Assembly: GCA_945873925.1 (NCBI GenBank) | Contig: CAMCES010000021.1 | Span: 1-28,630 of the forward strand | Reading direction: 5' to 3' | Source: Bordetella parapertussis | Lineage (GTDB): Bacteria > Pseudomonadota > Gammaproteobacteria > Burkholderiales > Burkholderiaceae_C | DNA: 28,630 nucleotides | Part shown: one piece after another, positions 1 through 6,249 of the stretch | How the letters are laid out: each line of letters opens with the position of its first letter | Position numbering within the stretch: position 1 is the stretch's first letter | Notes under the pieces: model-generated | What the model was told of the DNA's origin: nothing | What the model saw: the letters and a program-made list of their open reading frames with translations, nothing else | Database searches by the model: none | Position numbers and translations under genes: made by a program

Positions 1-1056
1 GGCCGCAAGGGCACCGCCGCTGAAGGCCCCAACATGATTTTGGACGACGGCGGCGACGCCACGCTCCTGATGCACCTGGGTGCCAAGGCCGAAAAAGACC
101 TCAAAGTGCTGGCCAAGCCTGGCAGCGAAGAAGAGGTTTGCCTGTTCAACTCTATCAAGGTCAAACTCAAGCTCGACCCCACCTGGTACAGCCGCCGCCT
201 GAAAAACATCATTGGCGTGACCGAAGAAACCACGACCGGCGTGCTGCGCTTGAATGAGATGGCTGCACGCGGCGAACTCGCTTTCCGCGCCATCAACGTC
301 AACGACTCGGTGACCAAGAGCAAGTTTGACAACCTGTACGGCTGCCGCGAATCTTTGGTCGACTCGATCAAGCGCGCCACCGATGTGATGATCGCCGGCA
401 AAGTCGCCTTGGTCGCTGGTTACGGCGACGTGGGCAAAGGCTCTGCCCAAGCCCTGCGTGCCCTGAGCGCCCAAGTGTGGGTGACCGAGATCGACCCGAT
501 CAATGCCTTGCAAGCCGCCATGGAAGGCTACAAGGTCGTGACCATGGAATACGCGGCTGACAAGGCCGACATCTTTGTGTCCGCCACTGGCAACAAAAAC
601 GTGATCCGCTACGAGCACATGGCCGCCATGAAAGACGAAGCCATCGTCTGCAACATCGGTCACTTCGACAACGAGATCGATGTTGTTTCGCTGGAGAAAT
701 GCAAGTGGGACGAGATCAAGCCCCAGGTTGACCATGTGATTTTCCCGGATGGCAAAAAAATCACCCTGCTGGCCAAAGGCCGGTTGGTGAACTTGGGTTG
801 CGCCACTGGCCACCCCAGCTTCGTCATGAGCAGCTCGTTTGCCAACCAAACCATTGCGCAAATTGAACTGTTCACACGCCCCGACGAATACGAGTCTGGC
901 AACGTCTATGTGTTGCCAAAACACCTGGACGAGAAAGTGGCTCGCTTGCACCTGCATAAAGTCGGCGCCATGCTGACCGAACTCACCGAAGAGCAAGCCG
1001 CTTACATTGGCGTGAACAAAAACGGCCCTTACAAAGCCGACACCTACCGCTATTGA
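1..1056 (+). CDS. ahcY: S-adenosylhomocysteine hydrolase, 5'-truncated by window edge
   Basis: Cytosolic NAD-dependent enzyme that splits S-adenosylhomocysteine into adenosine and homocysteine, removing the product that inhibits all SAM-dependent methylation. The reading frame is open from base 1; the first ATG at 34 lies inside the conserved EGPNMILDDGGDAT substrate-site motif, so it is not the start and roughly the first quarter of the protein lies outside the window. Visible hallmarks are the bacterial insert of about 40 residues after DGGDATLL, the NAD-binding loop VAGYGDVGKGSA, and the C-terminal KADTYRY tail whose Lys and Tyr reach into the neighbouring subunit's cofactor site. It is followed after 4 bases by tlyA and then metF, so it heads or belongs to a methyl-cycle operon. 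Any SAH riboswitch would lie upstream of the window and cannot be seen. Confidence 0.97.
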   Translation, partial: GRKGTAAEGPNMILDDGGDATLLMHLGAKAEKDLKVLAKPGSEEEVCLFNSIKVKLKLDPTWYSRRLKNIIGVTEETTTGVLRLNEMAARGELAFRAINVNDSVTKSKFDNLYGCRESLVDSIKRATDVMIAGKVALVAGYGDVGKGSAQALRALSAQVWVTEIDPINALQAAMEGYKVVTMEYAADKADIFVSATGNKNVIRYEHMAAMKDEAIVCNIGHFDNEIDVVSLEKCKWDEIKPQVDHVIFPDGKKITLLAKGRLVNLGCATGHPSFVMSSSFANQTIAQIELFTRPDEYESGNVYVLPKHLDEKVARLHLHKVGAMLTELTEEQAAYIGVNKNGPYKADTYRY

Positions 1057-1060
1057 ACCC

Positions 1061-1816
1061 ATGCGCGCCGACCAGTTGCTGGTCGAGCGCGGCCTGGCTG
1101 CCACGCGCTCGCAGGCGCAGCGTTTGATCGCTGCGGGCGTGTTGTGGCGCTCGAAGGCGCAGGACTGGCAGCGGGTCGATAAAAACGGTGCTGTGCTGCC
1201 GATGCTGTGCGAATTGCAATTGATCGATGACGCTGAAACCAGGTTTGTTTCGCGTGGTGGCTTGAAACTCGAAGGGGCATTGCGTCACACAGGCTTGCAG
1301 GTCGAGGGCTGGAAGTGTTTGGACTTGGGCCAATCCACCGGCGGCTTCACCGATTGTTTGTTGCAATATGGTGCGGCTCAGGTGTGGGGGGTGGATGTCG
1401 GGCACGGCCAATTGCATCCTCGCCTGCAGGGTGATTCGCGTGTGCACTGCTTGGAAAAACACAATGCACGCCTTCTCCAAGCCAGCGATCTCGGGCCAAC
1501 AGCTGCGCTGGGCTTTGACCTGTTGGTGGCAGACCTGAGTTTCATCTCCATCACTCTGGTTTTGCCAGTCATGCCACCGTTGCTCAAGCCATCAGGCTCA
1601 GCCGTGTTTTTGATCAAGCCGCAGTTTGAGTTGCAAGCGGACGATTTGGGCAAGGGTGGGATTGTGAAAAATCCAGCCCTGTACCAACAGGTCGAAAAGC
1701 GGGTCCGGCAAGCGTGTCAAGCCGCCGGTTTAAAAGTAGTGGATTGGTTTGCCAGCCCCATCCATGGCGGCGACGGTAACCAAGAATTTTTCATTCATGC
1801 CAGGAGGGCCGCATGA
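1061..1816 (+). CDS. tlyA: TlyA-family rRNA methyltransferase (S4 + FtsJ-like)
   Basis: 251 residues, the usual TlyA length. An N-terminal S4 RNA-binding domain (about residues 1-60, beginning MRADQLLVERGLA) is followed by a Rossmann SAM-binding methyltransferase domain: motif I LDLGQSTGGFTDCLL at about 88-102, the Lys-containing SRGGLKLEGAL at 64-74, VADLSF at 156-161 and LIKPQFE at 184-190, supplying the K-D-K-type catalytic residues of FtsJ-like 2'-O-methyltransferases. In actinobacteria TlyA methylates cytidines of 16S and 23S rRNA; the exact target in this lineage is not evident. The old label 'hemolysin A' is misleading. The start is 4 bases after the ahcY stop, and the stop overlaps the metF start in an ATGA, so the three genes are probably co-transcribed and this SAM user sits next to SAH removal. 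Confidence 0.93.
   Translation: MRADQLLVERGLAATRSQAQRLIAAGVLWRSKAQDWQRVDKNGAVLPMLCELQLIDDAETRFVSRGGLKLEGALRHTGLQVEGWKCLDLGQSTGGFTDCLLQYGAAQVWGVDVGHGQLHPRLQGDSRVHCLEKHNARLLQASDLGPTAALGFDLLVADLSFISITLVLPVMPPLLKPSGSAVFLIKPQFELQADDLGKGGIVKNPALYQQVEKRVRQACQAAGLKVVDWFASPIHGGDGNQEFFIHARRAA
1802..1807 (+). promoter_or_regulatory. Shine-Dalgarno of metF inside tlyA
   Basis: AGGAGG, a full consensus ribosome-binding site, lies five bases before the metF ATG at 1813 and within the last codons of tlyA. It fixes the metF start and implies independent as well as coupled initiation. Confidence 0.85.
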
Positions 1817-2655
1817 GCGCCTCAATTTTCCCCATCAGTTTCGAATTTTTCCCACCCAAAACCCCCGAAGGCCAAACCAAGCTCCAGCAGGTGAGACAAG
1901 ACTTGTATGCCTTGAAACCGCAATTTTTCAGCGTGACCTACGGCGCTGGCGGCACCACCCGAGACGGCACCTTGCAACAGGTGCAAGCGATTTTGAAAGA
2001 CGGTTACGACGCTGCGCCCCATCTTTCTTGCATTGGCGCAACGCGTGACAGCGTGCGTGCGCAACTGCACGAATTCAAAGCCGCTGGCATTCGACGCATG
2101 GTGGCATTGCGGGGCGATTTGCCCAGTGGGCATGGCACATTTGGTGAATTCCGTTTTGCCAGCGAGTTGGTGGCATTCATCCGGCAAGAAACCGGTGACC
2201 ATTTCCAGATCGAGGTGGGTTGTTACCCCGAGATGCATCCACAGGCCAAGTCGCCAGAGGCGGATGTGCAAGCCTATGTGGCCAAGGTCAAAGCGGGGGC
2301 AAGTTCAGCCATCACCCAGTATTTTTTCAACAGCGATGCTTACTTTCGCTTTGTCGACGAGGCGTACAAACATGGCGCTGACATTCCGGTGGTGCCGGGC
2401 ATCATGCCGATCAACAGCTCCACCCAGTTGATGCGTTTCTCCGATGCGTGTGGCGCTGAGATTCCGCGATGGATCCGCTTGCGTTTACAGTCGTTTGGAG
2501 ACGACACCGCGTCCATCAAAGCTTTTGGTTTGGACGTGGTGACCGACCTGTGTGAACAGCTCAAAAACGGTGGTGCGCCGGGTTTGCACTTCTACACCAT
2601 GAACCAGTCTGCGGCAGTCACGGCCTTGTGCAACGGCCTGGATCTCAACACCTAG
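1813..2655 (+). CDS. metF: 5,10-methylenetetrahydrofolate reductase
   Basis: 280 residues, close to the E. coli enzyme (296). This FAD enzyme reduces 5,10-methylene-THF to 5-methyl-THF, the methyl donor for homocysteine remethylation to methionine. The sequence shows the family's opening SFEFFPPKTPEG with the conserved Glu (E11) and the flavin/folate-site segments YGAGGTTRDGT, LRGDLPSG, VGCYPEMHP, QYFFNSDAY and VVPGIMPINS; the C-terminal segment GLHFYTMNQS is also conserved. It overlaps tlyA by four bases and has a strong AGGAGG. Together with ahcY it closes the homocysteine-methionine part of the methyl cycle. Its stop codon overlaps that of the convergent rlmJ within a CTAG, so no terminator separates the two. 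Confidence 0.96.
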   Translation: MSASIFPISFEFFPPKTPEGQTKLQQVRQDLYALKPQFFSVTYGAGGTTRDGTLQQVQAILKDGYDAAPHLSCIGATRDSVRAQLHEFKAAGIRRMVALRGDLPSGHGTFGEFRFASELVAFIRQETGDHFQIEVGCYPEMHPQAKSPEADVQAYVAKVKAGASSAITQYFFNSDAYFRFVDEAYKHGADIPVVPGIMPINSSTQLMRFSDACGAEIPRWIRLRLQSFGDDTASIKAFGLDVVTDLCEQLKNGGAPGLHFYTMNQSAAVTALCNGLDLNT

Positions 2656-3548
2656 CCTTGGGTCAGCTCAAAGCCCGCCACCGTGTCTTGCCCCATGAGA
2701 TGCACCATCTGAGGCAGGGCCTGTTTGAGTTGCTCATGCAAGGTGAACGGCGGGTTGATCACCACCACGCCGCTTTCCACCAGGCCCAACCGTTTCAAAG
2801 GCTCGCCGGTGACTGCCTCGTTTCGAGCACCTGATTTGATGCGCAGGGTCGCATGCAGCCAGGGCTTGTCGGCTTGCCGGGCCAAGGAGGTCAGGTGCTT
2901 GGGCAGGCTGTGCGCCTGTGGGCGTGGAATGATCGGGTACCAAACCACGAAGGTGCCGGTGGCAAATCGCTGTAAGCCCATGGAAATCGCCACCGCCACC
3001 CTTTCGTAATCCAGCTTGATTTCATAACTCGGGTCGATGAACACGACGCCACGGCGGGTCGGCGGCGGCAGGTATTTCGGCAAACCAATGAAGCCGTCTT
3101 CTTGGGTGACGGCCACTTGTCGGCCGAGCCGCAGCGCATCCACATTGGCTTGCAAGGCGCGGATGTCGGTGGGATGCATCTCGAACAGCTTGAGCTTGTC
3201 TTGCACGCGCAACAGGTGTTGGGCGATGAACGGAGAACCGGGGTAATTGAGCAAGCCGCCCTTGGGGTTGAAATGGTCGAGCACCGCGCGGTAGGCCAGC
3301 AAAGCCGGTGCCATGGGGCCCGACAGCTTGGATTTGTTGCGCATTAACGCCAACAAACCTTCTTGTGCCTCGCCACTTTGGCGGGCATCTGCGCTATCCA
3401 AGCGGTACAGGCCGGGGCCGGAATGGGTGTCAATCGCGGTGAACCCCACCTCTTTGAGTGCCAAATGCTGCAAAACAGCAATCAAAACAGTGTGTTTGAG
3501 GACATCGGCATGGTTACCAGCGTGAAAGGCGTGTCTGTAACTGAACAT
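2652..3548 (-). CDS. rlmJ: 23S rRNA (adenine-2030-N6)-methyltransferase RlmJ
   Basis: 298 residues from the ATG at 3548; E. coli RlmJ (280 residues) also begins M-SYRH-FHAGNHADVLKH, so the in-frame start 30 bases further upstream is not chosen. The product methylates N6 of A2030 in 23S rRNA using SAM. Motif I appears as AIDTHSGPG (38-46). The catalytic motif IV reads DPSY (172-175) where E. coli has DPPY, a conservative variant. The family segment YEIKLDY follows, then FATGTFVVWYP. No convincing Shine-Dalgarno precedes the ATG. The gene is divergent from rplM across about 176 bases and converges on metF with overlapping stop codons. Confidence 0.93.
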   Translation of the reverse strand: MFSYRHAFHAGNHADVLKHTVLIAVLQHLALKEVGFTAIDTHSGPGLYRLDSADARQSGEAQEGLLALMRNKSKLSGPMAPALLAYRAVLDHFNPKGGLLNYPGSPFIAQHLLRVQDKLKLFEMHPTDIRALQANVDALRLGRQVAVTQEDGFIGLPKYLPPPTRRGVVFIDPSYEIKLDYERVAVAISMGLQRFATGTFVVWYPIIPRPQAHSLPKHLTSLARQADKPWLHATLRIKSGARNEAVTGEPLKRLGLVESGVVVINPPFTLHEQLKQALPQMVHLMGQDTVAGFELTQG

Positions 3549-3600
3549 GTCCCATGGTAACCGTCTGTCCAGCGTCAATCCGGTGAGTTGAGAAATGCCA

Positions 3601-3606
3601 TAGAAT
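3601..3606 (+). promoter_or_regulatory. candidate -10 box for rplM-rpsI
   Basis: TAGAAT matches the sigma-70 -10 consensus at five of six positions and would place the transcript start near 3613, leaving a leader of about 110 bases. No good -35 hexamer is seen at normal spacing, so confidence is limited. Confidence 0.35.
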
Positions 3607-3612
3607 CATAGG

Positions 3613-3724
3613 CTTCGCAGCGCACCCAGGTCCCGCGGCGGAGTTTTCACCCCCACCTAAGAGGTTCCCAGCAGAGGAACACCGACCGTGGAAAAGGACC
3701 TCACAACCCACTCTAGGAAAACAC
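3613..3724 (+). promoter_or_regulatory. structured 5' leader of rplM-rpsI (candidate autoregulatory RNA)
   Basis: The leader can fold into three nested stems read directly from the sequence. P1 pairs AGGTCC (3628-3633) with GGACCT (3696-3701). P2 pairs GCGGCGG (3635-3641) with CCGACCGT (3682-3689) with one bulged A at 3685 and a closing G-U. P3 is a hairpin of GTTCC (3664-3668) and GGAAC (3676-3680) around a 7-base loop. The rplM ribosome-binding AGGAAA (3715-3720) lies just downstream, outside P1. In E. coli, L13 is known to repress its own rplM-rpsI mRNA; whether this RNA is an equivalent is inference. Confidence 0.55.
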
Positions 3725-4168
3725 ATGTCCACTTTCAGCGCAAAACCCGCTGACGTGACGCATGAGTGGTTTGTGATTGACGCCACCGACAAGGTGCTCG
3801 GACGGATTGCCAGCGAAGCAGCCCTCCGTTTACGCGGCAAGCACAAAGCCATTTATACGCCTCACGTCGATACCGGCGACTACATCGTCGTCATCAACGC
3901 ATCCAAGATCCGTGTCACCGGCAATAAAGCCCTGGACAAGATGTACCACCGCCATTCTGGCTACCCTGGTGGTATCTCCAGCATCAACTTCCGCGACATG
4001 CAAGCCAAGCACCCCGGCCGTGCCTTGGAAAAAGCGGTCAAAGGCATGTTGCCCAAAGGACCATTGGGCTTTGCCATGATCAAAAAGCTCAAGGTATACG
4101 GCGGTGCCGAGCATCCCCATACCGCCCAACAGCCTAAAACGCTGGACATCTCAGGAGCCATGAAATGA
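3725..4168 (+). CDS. rplM: 50S ribosomal protein L13
   Basis: 147 residues (family usually about 142). The body WFVIDATDKVLGRIAS..LRGKHK..YTPHVDTGDYIVVINA is typical L13, followed by MYHRHSGYPGG and the MLPKGPLG-to-AEHPH segment. L13 binds 23S rRNA and is among the earliest proteins in 50S assembly. AGGAAA at 3715-3720 supports the ATG. The gene overlaps rpsI by four bases (ATGA), the usual L13-S9 pairing, giving coupled and roughly equimolar translation. Expression is probably governed by the structured leader upstream. Confidence 0.98.
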   Translation: MSTFSAKPADVTHEWFVIDATDKVLGRIASEAALRLRGKHKAIYTPHVDTGDYIVVINASKIRVTGNKALDKMYHRHSGYPGGISSINFRDMQAKHPGRALEKAVKGMLPKGPLGFAMIKKLKVYGGAEHPHTAQQPKTLDISGAMK

Positions 4169-4557
4169 TCGGTGAATGGAACAATGGCACCGGCCGTCGC
4201 AAATCCAGCGTCGCCCGCGTGTTTCTGAAAAAAGGCTCTGGCAAGATCACGGTCAATGGCAAAGACATCGCCGAATACTTTGGCCGTCAAACCTCGATCA
4301 TGATCGCCAAACAACCGTTGATGCTGACCCAGCACGGCGAGTCGTTTGACATCCAGATCAACGTCCAAGGCGGTGGTGAATCTGGCCAAGCCGGCGCTGC
4401 CCGCCACGGCATTACCCGTGCTTTGATCGATTACGACTCAAACCTCAAACCCGCGCTGTCTGCAGCCGGCTTTGTCACCCGCGATGCGCGGGAAGTTGAG
4501 CGTAAAAAGGTCGGTTTGCACGGCGCCCGCCGCCGCAAGCAGTTCAGCAAACGCTGA
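4165..4557 (+). CDS. rpsI: 30S ribosomal protein S9
   Basis: 130 residues, the standard S9 length. It begins IGEWNNGTGRRKSSVARVFLKKGSGKITVNGK and ends KKVGLHGARRRKQFSKR, the basic C-terminal tail that reaches into the ribosomal P site to contact tRNA. AGGAG at 4153-4157 is seven bases before the ATG. It is the second gene of the rplM operon and is followed by an intrinsic terminator. Confidence 0.98.
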   Translation: MIGEWNNGTGRRKSSVARVFLKKGSGKITVNGKDIAEYFGRQTSIMIAKQPLMLTQHGESFDIQINVQGGGESGQAGAARHGITRALIDYDSNLKPALSAAGFVTRDAREVERKKVGLHGARRRKQFSKR

Positions 4558-4582
4558 CCTTGTCGAGCCCCTCGGGGTTCTC

Positions 4583-4619
4583 AAAGCCGCTGGTGGCCAA
4601 TGGCCCTGGCGGCTTTTTT
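4583..4619 (+). terminator. intrinsic terminator of rplM-rpsI
   Basis: AAAGCCGC (4583-4590) pairs with GCGGCTTT (4609-4616), enclosing a smaller GGCC/GGCC pairing, followed by a run of six T. It lies 26 bases after the rpsI stop. Confidence 0.85.
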
Positions 4620-4628
4620 CATGCCTGT

Positions 4629-4651
4629 CAATAACCTTGCGGCGGTTATTG
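4629..4651 (+). promoter_or_regulatory. 8-bp inverted repeat upstream of erpA
   Basis: CAATAACC (4629-4636) and GGTTATTG (4644-4651) form a perfect inverted repeat around 7 bases. It directly precedes TTGACT (4652-4657), a possible -35 element for erpA, so it could be a regulator site overlapping the promoter. A CCCTAT at 4676-4681, 18 bases further on, is a weak -10 candidate; TACTAT at 4667-4672 is an alternative. The regulator is unknown. Confidence 0.4.
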
Positions 4652-4684
4652 TTGACTGAAATACGTTACTATTCACCCTATCTG

Positions 4685-4697
4685 ACAAACTGTTTGT
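4685..4697 (+). promoter_or_regulatory. 13-bp palindrome next to the erpA ribosome-binding site
   Basis: ACAAAC-T-GTTTGT is a perfect palindrome with a single central base. It lies between the probable erpA promoter and the Shine-Dalgarno GGAG (4701-4704), where a bound protein would block transcription start or early elongation. IscR controls erpA in E. coli, but I cannot match this site to its known motifs. Confidence 0.4.
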
Positions 4698-4710
4698 TTT
4701 GGAGCGCGCC

Positions 4711-5076
4711 ATGAGTGCATTAGCCGAATCCCTGCCCACCGCCATGCCTGACCCGATCGTGTTCACCGACAGCGCGGCCGCCAAGGTAGCTGACCTGATC
4801 GCAGAAGAGGGCAACCCCGACCTGAAATTGCGCGTGTTCGTGCAAGGTGGCGGATGCTCTGGCTTCCAGTATGGCTTCACCTTCGACGAAATCACCAACG
4901 AAGACGACACCACCATGACCAAAAATGGGGTGTCTTTGCTGGTCGACGCGATGAGCTACCAGTATTTATTGGGTGCCGAGATCGATTACAAAGAAGACCT
5001 GCAAGGCGCACAGTTTGTGATCAAAAATCCCAATGCCACCTCCACTTGCGGCTGCGGCTCGTCTTTTTCCGCCTGA
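4711..5076 (+). CDS. erpA: iron-sulfur cluster insertion protein ErpA
   Basis: 121 residues. A-type carrier that delivers Fe-S clusters to apo-proteins. The three conserved cluster-ligand cysteines are present: C49 in GGGCSGFQYGF, and C113 and C115 in STCGCGSSFS. The ATG at 4711 is chosen because GGAG at 4701-4704 sits six bases before it; an in-frame TTG at 4699 would overlap that ribosome-binding site. It has its own upstream region with two inverted repeats and is followed by a strong terminator, so it is probably a single-gene unit separate from rplM-rpsI. Confidence 0.96.
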   Translation: MSALAESLPTAMPDPIVFTDSAAAKVADLIAEEGNPDLKLRVFVQGGGCSGFQYGFTFDEITNEDDTTMTKNGVSLLVDAMSYQYLLGAEIDYKEDLQGAQFVIKNPNATSTCGCGSSFSA

Positions 5077-5097
5077 GGCCGACATCCCCACAGATTC

Positions 5098-5124
5098 AAG
5101 CCGGGTTCACCCCGGCTTTTTTTT
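5098..5124 (+). terminator. intrinsic terminator of erpA
   Basis: AGCCGGG (5099-5105) and CCCGGCT (5110-5116) form a 7-bp GC-rich stem with a TTCA loop, followed by an unbroken T run to 5124. It lies between the convergent erpA and anmK; the opposite strand lacks a good T tract, so it mainly serves erpA. Confidence 0.92.
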
Positions 5125-5137
5125 GGCAGCAGCGGTT

Positions 5138-6241
5138 TCAGGCCGGGTAAACAGCGCCCAACACACGAGGCCCTTGGGCGCCTGTGACCATGGGTAGGTT
5201 TCCAGGGAGATGCAGCAGGGTTTGGCGGGCCAACCAAGCAAATGCCGCTGCCTCCACCTGCATCGGTGGCAAGCCTTGGCTGTCCGTCGAAGTCACAACC
5301 ATCTCCGGTAAGGCCAGTGCCAGCAAATGCATCAGATGCAGGTTGAAAGCGCCGCCTCCACAGACCAGCAGTTGGCGAGCATGGGGTGCTTGGCGTCTGA
5401 CTTGATCGGCACAGGTTTGCGCTGTCAAGGCCGCCAAGGTGGCTTGAACATCGACAGCGCTGAGGCCAGGCACCACCCGGACATGCTTGTCTAACCAAGC
5501 CATGTGGAACAAATCACGCCCGGTGCTTTTTGGGGGAGGCATGCTGAAAAATGGTTCACCCAACATCTGGGTCAGCAGGGCTGGTGCGGCCTGACCGCCC
5601 GCAGCCCATTGGCCTGACTGGTCAAAAGCCTGACCCGTATGACTTTGGCACCAAGCGTCAAGCAGGACATTGCCGGGCCCGCAGTCAAAACCCAGCACCA
5701 AATCGTCTTGCAAGATGCTGAGATTGGCCATGCCGCCAATGTTGAGCACCGCGATGGTTTGACCGGCTTGGGAAAACACGTGTTGGTGAAAGGCGGGTAC
5801 CAAGGGCGCGCCTTGGCCACCAGCGGCGATGTCGCGTGACCGAAAGTCGGCAACCACAGGGATGCCGGTGCGCTCGGCCAGCAGGGCAGGGTTGTTGAGC
5901 TGCCAGGTGTAGCCCACACCTGCTTGCCAGCGAGGTTGGTGGCGAACCGTTTGGCCGTGCGCGCCAATGGCTGCGATGGCTGAGACAGGTAATTCAAGCC
6001 GATCAAGCAAGGCATGAACAGCCGCCGCATAGACAGCAACCAAGTCATTGGCAGCCAAGGCAGCCAGATGCAACTCATCGTGACCCGCCTGATTGAGTTG
6101 CAAAAAAACCTGCTTCAAGGCTTGAGGCATGGGCATGCCCACATGGCCCAAGGACCGAATGCGGTTGGAAAAATCCACCGCCACGGCATCTACACCATCC
6201 AATGAGGTGCCAGACATCACGCCGATGTACAGCGAGGACAT
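5138..6241 (-). CDS. anmK: 1,6-anhydro-N-acetylmuramic acid kinase
   Basis: 367 residues, normal for AnmK. The enzyme opens the anhydro ring of anhMurNAc released from peptidoglycan and phosphorylates it to MurNAc-6-phosphate in the cytoplasm, feeding wall recycling. The sequence shows the ATP-binding start YIGVMSGTSLDGVDAV, the sugar-site segments IGAHGQTVRH and VADFRSRDIAAGGQGAPLVP, LNIGGMANLSIL, and GFDCGPGNVLLDAWC with the catalytic Asp (D186). The start ATG is 8 bases after the stop of the upstream M23 peptidase gene, so the two form an operon that couples wall cleavage to sugar salvage. MurQ and other downstream recycling genes are not in the window. Confidence 0.96.
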   Translation of the reverse strand: MSSLYIGVMSGTSLDGVDAVAVDFSNRIRSLGHVGMPMPQALKQVFLQLNQAGHDELHLAALAANDLVAVYAAAVHALLDRLELPVSAIAAIGAHGQTVRHQPRWQAGVGYTWQLNNPALLAERTGIPVVADFRSRDIAAGGQGAPLVPAFHQHVFSQAGQTIAVLNIGGMANLSILQDDLVLGFDCGPGNVLLDAWCQSHTGQAFDQSGQWAAGGQAAPALLTQMLGEPFFSMPPPKSTGRDLFHMAWLDKHVRVVPGLSAVDVQATLAALTAQTCADQVRRQAPHARQLLVCGGGAFNLHLMHLLALALPEMVVTSTDSQGLPPMQVEAAAFAWLARQTLLHLPGNLPMVTGAQGPRVLGAVYPA

Positions 6242-6249
6242 GGGCTGTA

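Noticed and set aside
1061..1816. Hemolysin annotation for the TlyA protein
   Set aside because: S4 plus FtsJ-like methyltransferase motifs are complete, so an rRNA methyltransferase is the supported role.
4685..4697. IscR binding site at erpA
   Set aside because: The palindrome is real but does not match the IscR type 1 or type 2 motifs as I know them; kept as a site for an unknown regulator.
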